40,966 bases of DNA from Candidatus Zixiibacteriota bacterium (GCA_020058315.1 JAGVEK010000002.1:1-40966); one strand, 5' to 3'. Counted from the first letter of the stretch, positions 32,946-40,966 are shown. The notes: generated by a model not told the origin, from the sequence alone. Translations and numbers: made by a program.

Positions 32946-32979
32946 CGACTCTGTCGTTGTTTGTTAGCGTTTGTTAGAT
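32946..32979 (+). repeat. stb/oriT repeat module 1
   Basis: CGAC-TCT-GTCG (32946-32956) is followed by TTTGTTAGCG (32960-32969) and TTTGTTAGAT (32970-32979), direct repeats at a 10-bp step. It lies 120-150 bases upstream of the StbA-like start. Confidence 0.65.
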
Positions 32980-33155
32980 AGCCGAATCAGCATGATCCAC
33001 ATTAAAAATGCAGGCTTCGGGCGGAAGCGGCGGAGCCGTCCAGGTCGACTTTCAGGGGACTGAACACGCATCCGACGACCTTCGGACATCGACGAGTCCC
33101 GATCAGCAGCATGTTGATTCCCGCGACTCCGTGTCCTACTTTGTGAGACCCAATC

Positions 33156-33209
33156 CGACAAAGTCGCGGCCTGTTGGCATCTGTTATGGATTGTTAGGGT
33201 TTGTTAGAT
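33156..33209 (+). repeat. stb/oriT repeat module 2
   Basis: CGAC-AAA-GTCG (33156-33166) is followed by four 10-bp units, CCTGTTGGCA, TCTGTTATGG, ATTGTTAGGG and TTTGTTAGAT (33170-33209). The layout matches module 1, exactly 210 bp away. Confidence 0.7.
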
Positions 33210-33563
33210 GCCTCAAACCATCACGGCACAACCCACCCACGCGATATGACCCGCCACTTCGATGGGAACAGAGCTCAATAGCGCCAGCGAACCACCCCAT
33301 CAGGCACCTGCAGCACCTTGAAAACCGCCCCTCGGGACACTCCCTCGGGGGCAAAGCGGCGGCGTTAACACGCCGAACAGCATATAAAAAAACCACCCCC
33401 AAAAAGCAAGGGAAAAACCAAAGGCAGGATTTCGTTACACACCATCGCAGTAAACTGCCCTGCGGGCAAAGTCAAAACCATCAACAACGCCTCCGAAACG
33501 CAGGCAGGACAAGGGTCTGACGCCCCTTGAATTACAAATAATAAAAATGCCAGTCAAATGAAG

Positions 33564-33590
33564 GCAAACCCTTATCCCATGCGGGTTTGC
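33564..33590. repeat. Inverted repeat upstream of the relaxase operon, possible oriT structure
   Basis: GCAAACCC and GGGTTTGC form a perfect 8-bp stem around 11 bases. A further GCCAG (33549-33553) and CTGGC (33590-33594) flank it. MobF relaxases recognise such hairpins next to nic, so this is a candidate oriT arm, 100 bases before the accessory gene. Confidence 0.45.
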
Positions 33591-33691
33591 TGGCGAAAAC
33601 ATTTACTTTTCATAATTCATTTCGGACGGACGGCCTTGACTCCAGCACTTTCCGGCGAGAGGCTTGACTGAACCGATAAGAAAAACAACAA

Positions 33692-34159
33692 GTGGAGACC
33701 GCCTTGGAGAGCGCAAAAAGACGCGGGCGACCGAGAAGCCATGGCCCGAGAGTCGTGACGATTCAGGTCCGTCTGACAGTGGAGGAGGATGCGCGGTTTG
33801 ATGCCGAAGCCGCTTCGCTGGGTGTCGACAAGGCCGAACTCGCCCGTCGCCGCATCTTCCAGAAGGACGAATCCGACGAAAACATACGAGTCGCACGCAT
33901 CCGCGCGGAAGAGATCGCCTCGCGTGTCGAAGCCGTTGAAAAGCTCCTTATCGACGCTGCCAGCCGCAGCACCAACACTCAAAAATTCGTTCAAGGCTCG
34001 TACCACGCGATCAAGGAATTGCAGAAGTCCGCCAAAGAACTTGACGGCAAACTCTCCGGCCTTGCCACCGCAAACGACATTGAAAAGCTCGGACCGCCCC
34101 TGGCCCAAATCGCCTCGGCATCGGAGAAAATTTCCAGGAATCTCGGAAATGGACGGTAG
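33692..34159 (+). CDS. Relaxosome accessory protein, ribbon-helix-helix plus coiled coil (TrwA-position)
   Basis: The product has 155 residues from a GTG at 33692; the ribosome site is poor. After a basic start (SAKRRGRPRSHGPR) comes a ribbon-helix-helix-like segment (VTIQVRLTVEEDARFDAEAASLGVDKAELARRR), then a long helical or coiled-coil C-terminus. It lies 3 bases before the relaxase, the place of trwA in R388 (where trwB, missing here, would separate it from trwC). It probably binds oriT and helps the relaxase. Confidence 0.72.
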   Translation: METALESAKRRGRPRSHGPRVVTIQVRLTVEEDARFDAEAASLGVDKAELARRRIFQKDESDENIRVARIRAEEIASRVEAVEKLLIDAASRSTNTQKFVQGSYHAIKELQKSAKELDGKLSGLATANDIEKLGPPLAQIASASEKISRNLGNGR

Positions 34160-34162
34160 GAA

Positions 34163-37100
34163 ATGCTGTCCATATCCACCCTCCACTCGTTCGAGTATTA
34201 CGTCTCGGAAGGTCTGAAGGAGACTTTCAGCTATTACAGCGGACGGGGTGAGAACGGTGACGAACGGGAGCGGGATCCGGCCGGAAAGTGGGTAGGGAAA
34301 TACGCCGACCGGCTCGGGCTTCCGGCGCACGCGAAGATTGAGGATTTCGCCGCCCTCTATTTCGGTTTCGACCCGAACACCGGAAAGCCGCTAACCAAAA
34401 GCGCCGACCAGACTGGATGGCAACTTTTCAAAGTCAAACAACTGCTCGCCGATGAAAACTTAACAGGACCAAAACGGTTGCGGCTTGAACGAAGGGCGAG
34501 GAAACTCTCCGCGGAAATCGCCGGGCGGGACAAGAATAGCGCGTCATCCAAGAAGGGCAATGGCGCCAAAGGCGATGACGAGGAAGTAGCCAAGCCGCGG
34601 AAAAAGTCCGTTCATCGCCCAGGCGTCGACCTTACCTTCACCCCGCCGAAGGACTTCTCGCTTCTGTTGGCCGCCTCATCCCCGGCGGACCGGAAAAGGC
34701 TCCTGGCCATCTACCGTGAAGCGGTCGAGGAGACCCTTGAAAGCGTCGAGAGGGAGTTTGCCCAAACCCGCATTGTCATCAACAAGCCCGAGGCGGAAGG
34801 CGGAAAGGTTGTCGTCGCGGAAAAGACCAAGGGGCTCGCCATCCTGATGTTCGAGCACTTGGGCGCAAGGCCCGTCGGAGACAACGCTCCCGATCCCGAC
34901 GGACACTTTCATTGCCTTGTCATGTCCCCGGTCCTTTGCCAGGACGAGAAGACGCGAGCCCTCTTCTCCGACCGCATCAAAAGGAACATCAAGGCACTGG
35001 GCGCCGAGTCTCGGGCCAGATTGGCCTTGAAGCTCGCCGAACGCGAGGGCATCGAGGTCGTGCCCGACGAGCAAAAGCGGATCACCTCGTTTCGCCTGTC
35101 CGGCGTCGATGCCAAGGACCGCGTCTTTTTCTCCAAGCGCAGGGGACAGATCGAAGCCCTTATGGCGCAAAGCGGGGAGAAGGCCGGCCTTTCGACACTG
35201 AAAACCCGCGAGACCAAAGGCGACTGGGACCGCCAGGACCTGATCGACGATTGGAAGGGGACGATGGCCCAAAGGGGGATGAGCCGCGAGAGGATGCTCG
35301 CCCCGGATGCCAAGGCAAAGGGATGGACGGCCAGGACCGACGAGCAAATCGTCGCCGCCTTGCAGGACATGAAGGTCTACTTTTCAGTTCCGGAATTGCG
35401 GCAGTCCCTTTGGGAGGAGGCCCAGTTCATCCGACCGCCCGAGGGGCAAACGCTTTCGACATGGATTGACGGGCGCTTGAATGCCATCCTCAAGAATCCC
35501 GATCTCCTGCGAATCGAGCTGCCCGAGGACAGCATCGAGCAAAGGAGCGTTCGCGGCCAAAACGCGGACCACGAGCCGATCTTCACCACGAAGAGCCTCA
35601 TCCTCCGCGAAATCGCCTTGGACAAAGCCCTCGGCGTCCTTGGCGGGTCGAACAAACACGCCATCCCATGGGAGGTCGCCCTGACGCACGTCGAGGCCTT
35701 GGAAGTACGCAAAACGGCGGACTCAAAGGACAAGTGGAGCTATCGCGACGACCAGCGGGCGGCGATTGGCCAGGTTCTTTTCGGCGCCGACATCTGCTTT
35801 GTCCAAGCCTTCGCCGGAACGGGAAAAACGACCGCCGCCGCCGCGATGTTCGAGGTTTGGAAGAGCGAGGGGAAGAAGGTCTTCGGACTGGCCCCGTCCA
35901 ACAAGGCAACGGGCCAATTGGCGGATGACTGCGACCTGACCAAAAGCGAGGCAATGACGGTCGCAAAATTCCTCTACGACGTTGAGAAGGGAAAGCTCAA
36001 GGCCAAGGACATTGCCAACTCAATAATTTTCATCGACGAGGCCAGCATGGTCGGGTTCGACGATGCCGAGAAACTCATCGAACTTTCACTGGCGAACAAG
36101 TGCAAGATCGTTTTCCAGGGCGATTCCGAGCAGTTGCCATCGGTCCCCAAGGGCCGTTTCTTCGCCAACGCCGTTGAGCAACGGCTCGGAAGCGCCGCCG
36201 CAGAGCTAACCGTCATCACGAGGCAGCGTGAGCAGTGGGCCGCGGCAGCCACCGAAGCCGCCGCCAAGGGCCTCTTCGCCGAAGCCCTCGAAGCCTATGA
36301 CCAACGCGGCCTGATCAAGGCCGAAGGCAGTGACGAAAACCTGTATGACAGAATCGTTGAGGCCCACCTTGCCGACAAGAACGACTTCAAGGACAAGATC
36401 ATCGTCGCCTCGCGAAACTCGGATGTCGACGCGATCAACGCGCGGATCCGCCTTTCCCTTGTCAAACGAGGCAGGGTCGACACGGGACACGAACTTTTCT
36501 CCACCGTCGATGGCCGCGAGAAGCCGATGATGGTCGGGGCGAGGGACCGCATCGTCTTTTGCGCCAAGGCGGAAGGCGACGGGGCCACGGCCAACAACGG
36601 CGATCTGGCAACCGTCCTGTCCGTTGGCCGCCGCGACGACGACAGCCTTGACGTGAAGGTCAGGCTCGACCGTACCGGAACGGAGTTCTCGTTCAACACC
36701 GCCGAGTTCTCCGGCATCGATCACGCCTACGCGATTACCGTGCATAAATCACAAGGCGCAACTGTCAATTCTTGCAGGTATCTGTTCTCCGACTTTGTCT
36801 CTTCCGAGCTGGCTTACGTGGGCATGTCCCGCCATCGCGACAGCCTTGAAATCTTTGTGAGGGCCGACAGGAAGGACTCCATGGCCGGCATGATGGGCAA
36901 GAAGATCGAAAAATTCTCCGCACGGGATCTCGCCGACAACGCGACACTGGCGGAATTGAACCGCGAGGCCCAAGGGCTTTACGAAAAGGCGGTCGCAGGC
37001 AAGGCGCAATCGCTTGAAAAAATGCCCGCCATTGCGCAGGCGGCAGCATCCGCGCGCCAGTCCATTTCACCGACACGCCAACCGCCCGTCAGCCAACCCG

Positions 37101-38053
37101 CCGCCTCACTCGACGGCCTTGTCGCGACCATTGAGGAACTTTCGGATCACATGAGCCTTATCGCCCACGAGTTGGCCGAGGCAGAACACGCCCGCCAAAT
37201 GACGGCGGACGCCAAGCGCAGGGCGGCCGAAAACGAGAGCAAGGCCGCCGCCGCGAGGGCTGCCGAGGCAGCGGCGCAGGAGGCAGCGAGACGCAACGCG
37301 CAGGCAACAATCGAAGCAAGGCAAGCAAGACGCATCGAGGAGGTCGGGAAAGCCGTCGGAAGGCTTTCAGAGAAGGACCGCATCGACCTTGCCTGCCATC
37401 TTGCCGGCATACCCAACCCCAAAGCAGCAGGCATGTTCAACGAGACTGAGTTCAGGCGCGACATGAAGGAGGCCGCGCTATTCGGAGCCGTCGGCAAGGT
37501 CTACACGGCGGAGACCGACAGTCAGGGTGTCCCGAACGGCTTCCTGCGCGTTTACGAGACGACTTCGGCGAGGCTCCTAACAGCCGCCGCCGACTCCATG
37601 GCGCGGAACCTGAATCCCATCTTGGCATGGGGCCAAGAAAGGGACGCGGCACGCGCGGGAAACGTCGCAGATATTTCTGGTCTAAGACGCGAGATGGCCG
37701 ACGAGATGGTCAAACTCAAACTCAACAACCCACCGAAATCGAAGACCGACGCCATCGGCATGGCGATTCACATTCGCGACATCGACCCCGGCCCGGACGG
37801 TACCATCAGCATCAAGCCAAGGTATTTCAGCGCAAACTGGGTGGTCGCCTCCCACAAAGCCGGCTGGGTCGCCATACCAAGGGCGGAATTGGAGAAATTC
37901 GGAAAAAAAGCCGAGCATCTCATGAGGGGCGTATCCCTCCCGCTGGAACGCCTCCCTGGAGGAACAGGCGTCGCCGACCCATCATCCGGCCGAACGCTGG
38001 GGGCCGGCAACTCGCTCATTCCAACACTCACGCCCAAGGAAATCGAACGCTAA
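34163..38053 (+). CDS. MobF-family conjugative relaxase-helicase (TrwC/TraI-like)
   Basis: A 1296-residue protein. N-terminal relaxase: tyrosine pairs Y12-Y13 and Y24-Y25 (FEYYVSEG, FSYYSGRG), GVDLTFTPPKDFSLLLA, and metal-site histidines in DPDGHFHCLV (H248, H250). Helicase of the TraA/RecD type: FAGTGKTT (about 548), FIDEASMVG (about 622), and TVHKSQGATVNS with YVGMSRHRD (about 858-895). A helical Ala/Glu-rich region and a C-terminal domain follow. It nicks oriT and unwinds the transferred strand. No coupling protein or secretion genes accompany it. Confidence 0.93.
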   Translation: MLSISTLHSFEYYVSEGLKETFSYYSGRGENGDERERDPAGKWVGKYADRLGLPAHAKIEDFAALYFGFDPNTGKPLTKSADQTGWQLFKVKQLLADENLTGPKRLRLERRARKLSAEIAGRDKNSASSKKGNGAKGDDEEVAKPRKKSVHRPGVDLTFTPPKDFSLLLAASSPADRKRLLAIYREAVEETLESVEREFAQTRIVINKPEAEGGKVVVAEKTKGLAILMFEHLGARPVGDNAPDPDGHFHCLVMSPVLCQDEKTRALFSDRIKRNIKALGAESRARLALKLAEREGIEVVPDEQKRITSFRLSGVDAKDRVFFSKRRGQIEALMAQSGEKAGLSTLKTRETKGDWDRQDLIDDWKGTMAQRGMSRERMLAPDAKAKGWTARTDEQIVAALQDMKVYFSVPELRQSLWEEAQFIRPPEGQTLSTWIDGRLNAILKNPDLLRIELPEDSIEQRSVRGQNADHEPIFTTKSLILREIALDKALGVLGGSNKHAIPWEVALTHVEALEVRKTADSKDKWSYRDDQRAAIGQVLFGADICFVQAFAGTGKTTAAAAMFEVWKSEGKKVFGLAPSNKATGQLADDCDLTKSEAMTVAKFLYDVEKGKLKAKDIANSIIFIDEASMVGFDDAEKLIELSLANKCKIVFQGDSEQLPSVPKGRFFANAVEQRLGSAAAELTVITRQREQWAAAATEAAAKGLFAEALEAYDQRGLIKAEGSDENLYDRIVEAHLADKNDFKDKIIVASRNSDVDAINARIRLSLVKRGRVDTGHELFSTVDGREKPMMVGARDRIVFCAKAEGDGATANNGDLATVLSVGRRDDDSLDVKVRLDRTGTEFSFNTAEFSGIDHAYAITVHKSQGATVNSCRYLFSDFVSSELAYVGMSRHRDSLEIFVRADRKDSMAGMMGKKIEKFSARDLADNATLAELNREAQGLYEKAVAGKAQSLEKMPAIAQAAASARQSISPTRQPPVSQPAASLDGLVATIEELSDHMSLIAHELAEAEHARQMTADAKRRAAENESKAAAARAAEAAAQEAARRNAQATIEARQARRIEEVGKAVGRLSEKDRIDLACHLAGIPNPKAAGMFNETEFRRDMKEAALFGAVGKVYTAETDSQGVPNGFLRVYETTSARLLTAAADSMARNLNPILAWGQERDAARAGNVADISGLRREMADEMVKLKLNNPPKSKTDAIGMAIHIRDIDPGPDGTISIKPRYFSANWVVASHKAGWVAIPRAELEKFGKKAEHLMRGVSLPLERLPGGTGVADPSSGRTLGAGNSLIPTLTPKEIER

Positions 38054-38062
38054 TGCCAAACC

Positions 38063-38692
38063 CTACGCATTGGCGGGCAGCACTCCGGCCAAAAGCTCCG
38101 ACTCATCCTGCGCCGACCTGGCCCGACCGGCCTCGGTTTCCAACGCGAGGAGATAGGCATCGTGAAACCGCCGCCGCGTTGCCACGTCGTCCCAAGGCAA
38201 GCCCATCGCCTCGATCATCGGCATCCAGACGATTTCGAGTCCGGCCAGACTCTTGGCATTGAAGTCCGACACTGACGAGGTGAGCGAATGGGAAACGAGG
38301 CCCCCATCCGGCTTGGCCCACATCGGCTGGGGCTCGGCGAAATCGGAGAGCGTCGAGAAGCACATCCCGCGACGCTTCGCGGCCTCCATGGTCGAAGATA
38401 TCCTCTTTGACTGGTGCCAATCACGAATGTCGCCCATGCGGTATGAAACCTTGGCGTTTCTCGCTCCGGAATCCCCTTGCGAATACTGCGGCCCTGACTT
38501 GTCCGCCCGCATTTTCGCAAGCGTTTGTTCCGAGACCCGCAGATAGATTGCGGCGAGCGGAGCGTCAAGAATCGCCTCGGGCGGCATCCGGGCGAGCATG
38601 TCCATAACCTGCAACTCATGCAGCGACGGAAGGCCTGGAATCGGGGCCGTCGGCAGCGTCTCGGGGATTTGTTCGGGAAGTGTCATGGGCAT
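38063..38692 (-). CDS. AlpA/excisionase-like regulator next to the integrase
   Basis: A 209-residue protein. Residues about 35-100 (PLAAIYLRVSEQTLAKMRAD, then KVSYRMGDIRDWHQSKR) have the pattern of AlpA-like winged-helix domains, which in related elements act as excisionase or as activator of integrase. The C-terminal part (LAGLEIVWMPMIEAMGLPWDDV) is unassigned. It is read toward the relaxase (convergent, 9 bases apart) and lies 51 bases beyond the integrase stop in the same direction. Candidate recombination directionality factor. Confidence 0.7.
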   Translation of the reverse strand: MPMTLPEQIPETLPTAPIPGLPSLHELQVMDMLARMPPEAILDAPLAAIYLRVSEQTLAKMRADKSGPQYSQGDSGARNAKVSYRMGDIRDWHQSKRISSTMEAAKRRGMCFSTLSDFAEPQPMWAKPDGGLVSHSLTSSVSDFNAKSLAGLEIVWMPMIEAMGLPWDDVATRRRFHDAYLLALETEAGRARSAQDESELLAGVLPANA

Positions 38693-38743
38693 GGCGCAAA
38701 AGGCCCAATGTTATACCCGACGCCAACCCGGAACCGGAAACGT

Positions 38744-40279
38744 TCAGCCCGCCGAGGCGGCGACATCCGCCTCGCCCTTGTCCTTGCGCGGCCTTCCCGT
38801 CCTTGGCTTCACGGGAGCAAGCTTGTGTGGCTCCGGGGCCTGCAACGGCGGCCAGTCAATGGGCTTCAAGGAGTTGTAAAGATTCGGGGCCGTGGTAAGC
38901 AACGAGTTCTCGATGCGCTGCATGGCAGCCTTCAACTGCAGCCATTCGGCTTCGGTGTAGCGGTCCGTCACGTCGGTTTGCCCGTGGTTGAGCAACTCTC
39001 CGACCATCTCCTTCGAAAGGCCCGCCGCATGGACGGCAGTTGTTCCGAAGGTACGCCGCAGGTCGTGGCGTGTGAGGGTCGGGATGTCCGCCTCGACCTT
39101 CAACCTTTTAAGCAGGTCCTGAGAGTCGCTGTAATGGCCGGTTTTCGAAAAGCGGCTCTTTGCCGGAAAGACGAAACGGCGCGACTTGCCAAAGCCCCGT
39201 CTTGCGGACTCCTCCGCCGCTTCCGTTTTCCGCCGCCTCAACAGCTCCAATGCACATTCGGGCAACGGCAGGCGATGGGCCAGCCCGTTTTTTGTCCTGT
39301 GGAAAAAGACCTCGCCTCTCTCCAAGTCGACCCATGAGTTCATCCATGGATTGACCGCATCGCTCGACGGCTTCTCACCCGCCGGAGCGAGAAGCTCACG
39401 CCACACAAGGCCGGCGTGCTCGGACTTGCGGCAGCCGAGAATCAGCATCAACAGGATGTAGTCGCAACCGGTACGGTTGTCGTTCACCGCCCTCTTCGAC
39501 CAAAGGGCCTCGAGGAACCTGCCCAGCCGCTCCCTGGTCAGCGGATTGCGAACGCCCCGCTCATCGCGATCCTTCGCCAACTCGGCCCGCGTGCGATAGA
39601 CCTTCAGATGAACGAGGGCGCGGAACGGATTCGCCAACATTGACGGAACCCTTCCTTGCGACTGGGCGGTGATCGCCTCCATGGTCAACACGTGCTCGAC
39701 CGACGTCGTCGCCCAGCGAAACGCCTGCTCGGTCGACGTCCTGGCCCTCTTCGCCAACTCGTCGAACTTCCCCTTGATCTCGTCGGCTCCAAGCGACTTG
39801 ATCCGGCGATCCTTCCAGCATGACAACTTTCGTTCCGAGCGCTCGAAATTGCTGATTGTGCTTTCTTGCGCGGGGGAACTGCGGGACTTCAGGTGCTCCT
39901 TGTATTTCTCCATCGCCTGCCCGACCGTGGCCTCCGCGAGTTGAAGCCTGCGCCTCTCGGTGTTCGGATTCGATCCGGTCTCACGCATCATGACCGAAAG
40001 GCCCGCCGCCTTGTCGCGAGCGTCCTGCACCTTCACGAACTCGGCGACCTCGCCGATCTTCGATTTCATCACCCGGCCGGCGACCTTCTTTTGCATCACG
40101 TAGGTCTTCTTCGACGCCGAAACTTTCACTCCGAAACCGGTTAGCTTCGTGTCAAATACGATATACGGCGTCCTGTCGGTATTTTCCTCGAAGACGATTT
40201 CACCGCCCAGGAGTTCGACGGGCCGCTTTTCGATGCAAAGCCGGTTAAGGATGACGTCTTTGGTAAGTTCAATTTTCAT
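38744..40279 (-). CDS. int: Tyrosine-recombinase integrase of the element
   Basis: The product has 511 residues from the ATG at 40279 (MKIELTKDVILNRLC), preceded by GGGGAA; an ATG at 40297 adds six residues. N-terminal arm-binding part, SAM-like core-binding helices, then the catalytic domain: Arg in LILGCRKSEHAG (about 283), Lys in FHRTKNGLAHR, LTRHDLRRTFGT (His and Arg, about 404), LLNHGQTDVTDRY with the nucleophile Tyr (about 441). It is unusually long at the C-terminus, ending in a Lys/Pro-rich tail. It sits 260 bp from attR, as expected for the enzyme that inserts the element in mutS. Confidence 0.94.
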   Translation of the reverse strand: MKIELTKDVILNRLCIEKRPVELLGGEIVFEENTDRTPYIVFDTKLTGFGVKVSASKKTYVMQKKVAGRVMKSKIGEVAEFVKVQDARDKAAGLSVMMRETGSNPNTERRRLQLAEATVGQAMEKYKEHLKSRSSPAQESTISNFERSERKLSCWKDRRIKSLGADEIKGKFDELAKRARTSTEQAFRWATTSVEHVLTMEAITAQSQGRVPSMLANPFRALVHLKVYRTRAELAKDRDERGVRNPLTRERLGRFLEALWSKRAVNDNRTGCDYILLMLILGCRKSEHAGLVWRELLAPAGEKPSSDAVNPWMNSWVDLERGEVFFHRTKNGLAHRLPLPECALELLRRRKTEAAEESARRGFGKSRRFVFPAKSRFSKTGHYSDSQDLLKRLKVEADIPTLTRHDLRRTFGTTAVHAAGLSKEMVGELLNHGQTDVTDRYTEAEWLQLKAAMQRIENSLLTTAPNLYNSLKPIDWPPLQAPEPHKLAPVKPRTGRPRKDKGEADVAASAG

Positions 40280-40298
40280 CAGATTCCCCGCCTGCAAA

Positions 40299-40424
40299 AG
40301 GTAGCCCAGCGATAACGCCGAATCCGTTGCAGGACAAGGGATTCAGACTTGGAACAAAGAAAGGTAGCCCAGTGGCCGATTATAGCATCCAAACTTTGAC
40401 GCTGGGCTACCTATGGGCTACCTC
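40299..40424. repeat. Integrase arm-type sites and integrase promoter region, right end
   Basis: AGGTAGCCCAG occurs at 40299-40309 and 40362-40372; its inverted form CTGGGCTACCT occurs at 40402-40412, with TGGGCTACCT at 40414-40423. The last pair matches the left-end block at 7990-8012. All lie between the integrase start and attR, so binding here could also regulate the integrase. Confidence 0.65.
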
Positions 40425-40518
40425 AGGCGTGATATCAAGTGGATTTATACGGGTTTAAACGAGATCAAAACAGTGGACAGAATCGGATAACTCATTGATA
40501 ATCAATGCGCAAACACAG

Positions 40519-40966
40519 GTGGCGGAAGGCATCGAAAAGCACACCCCCGTAATGCAGCAATGGCTGCGCGCCAAGGCAGAGCATGCGGACAAGCTGCTGT
40601 TTTTCCGCATGGGGGATTTCTACGAGCTGTTTTACGAAGATGCCCAGCAAGCCGCTCGCCTGCTCGACATCACGCTGACCGCGCGCGGCCAGTCGGCCGG
40701 CAAGCCGATTGCGATGGCCGGCATTCCCTACCACGCGGTCGACGGCTATCTGGCTAAGCTGGTCAAGCTCGGCGTCTCGGTGGCCATCTGCGAGCAGATC
40801 GGCGACCCTGCGCTGGCAAAGGGCCCCGTCGAGCGCGCAGTGACGCGCATCGTCACGCCGGGCACGCTGACTGATGCCAATCTCCTCGACGATCGCAACG
40901 ACAGCCTGCTGCTGGCGCTGACCATCGACCGCCAGCGCGCGGGGCTGGCCTGGCTCAACCTCGCCA
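40519..40966 (+). CDS. mutS: DNA mismatch repair protein MutS (N-terminal part, start supplied by the element)
   Basis: The frame reads KHTPVMQQWLRAKAEHADKLLFFRMGDFYELFYEDA, the MutS mismatch-binding domain with its Phe-x-Glu motif in DFYELF, and runs off the window. No in-frame ATG precedes HTPVM. GTG at 40519 gives the length usual in Escherichia coli; TTG at 40495, after GGATAA, is the alternative, and the frame is closed upstream by a stop at 40456. All codons before 40540 come from the element. The promoter is therefore also foreign. Confidence 0.85.
   Translation, partial: MAEGIEKHTPVMQQWLRAKAEHADKLLFFRMGDFYELFYEDAQQAARLLDITLTARGQSAGKPIAMAGIPYHAVDGYLAKLVKLGVSVAICEQIGDPALAKGPVERAVTRIVTPGTLTDANLLDDRNDSLLLALTIDRQRAGLAWLNLA
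40540..40559 (+). other. attR core within mutS
   Basis: CACACCCCCGTAATGCAGCA, identical to attL at 7909-7928 and in the same mutS reading frame. Sequence to the right is chromosomal mutS; sequence to the left belongs to the element. Confidence 0.85.

Larger units (their letters stand above)
32829..33691. other. Non-coding stb/oriT control region
   Basis: 863 bases without a convincing gene, between the divergent stb-like and relaxase operons, the place of oriT in R388-type plasmids. It holds two repeat modules 210 bp apart (32946-32979 and 33156-33209), a short hairpin CGGCGT-TAAC-ACGCCG (33360-33375) and a larger inverted repeat at 33564-33590. I could not identify the nic site. Confidence 0.6.
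7909..40559. mobile_element. Integrative and mobilizable element with a plasmid replicon, inserted in mutS
   Basis: The element is bounded by 20-bp direct repeats inside mutS. It encodes a tyrosine integrase at the right end, a TrfA-like initiator with iterons, a stb partition-like operon and a MobF relaxase with an accessory protein. No coupling protein, type IV secretion gene, phage structural gene or tRNA target is present. Cargo comprises Zorya, an AcrVA2-like protein, a thermonuclease, an uncharacterised four-gene nuclease/HEPN operon and several unknown genes. It is best described as an integrated mobilizable plasmid or IME that needs a helper conjugation system. Confidence 0.85.

Overview
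The window is a stretch of a proteobacterial chromosome, most likely a betaproteobacterium (Rhodocyclales-like by gene order and protein sequence; this is inference). A mobile element of about 32.6 kb interrupts it. The left flank (1-7870) is ordinary chromosome: an Isc iron-sulfur assembly operon read leftward (iscR, a second cysteine desulfurase, iscS, iscU, iscA, hscB, start of hscA), then cysE and trmJ, and divergent from them suhB and a vapBC toxin-antitoxin pair. The right edge (from about 40519) is the start of mutS.

The element lies between two identical 20-bp copies of CACACCCCCGTAATGCAGCA (7909-7928 and 40540-40559). This sequence is part of the mutS coding region. The original mutS start (7873 onward) is stranded next to vapC and stops 10 bases past the repeat. 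The right end of the element supplies a substitute in-frame start, so the element swaps the first codons and the upstream region of mutS. A tyrosine recombinase is encoded at the right end, and similar GGGCTACC-type repeats sit just inside both ends.

Inside the element, left to right: (a) 8120-11653, a tight four-gene leftward operon with a PD-(D/E)xK-like nuclease, two unrecognised proteins and an Abi_C/HEPN-like protein, a candidate undescribed defence system; (b) 11992-15421, an AlpA-like protein and a rightward trio of an AcrVA2-family anti-CRISPR-like protein, an unknown protein and a secreted thermonuclease; (c) 15453-23686, a complete type I Zorya system (zorABCD); (d) 23816-26933, a plasmid replication module with iterons on both sides, a small ribbon-helix-helix-like protein, a TrfA-like initiator, a PemK/MazF-like pair, 10-bp tandem repeats and hairpins; (e) 27066-31131, cargo of uncertain role (unknown protein, DUF5677-like protein, Sel1 repeats, RDD membrane protein); (f) 31141-38053, a mobilisation module arranged like stbABC-oriT-trwA-trwC of IncW plasmid R388, but without a coupling protein or type IV secretion genes; (g) a second AlpA-like protein and the integrase.

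The element therefore looks like an integrated, mobilizable plasmid (an IME with its own replicon). It would depend on a helper conjugation apparatus. It carries anti-phage defence (Zorya and perhaps the four-gene operon) next to an anti-CRISPR homologue. Its integration and excision would exchange the 5' end of a mismatch-repair gene.
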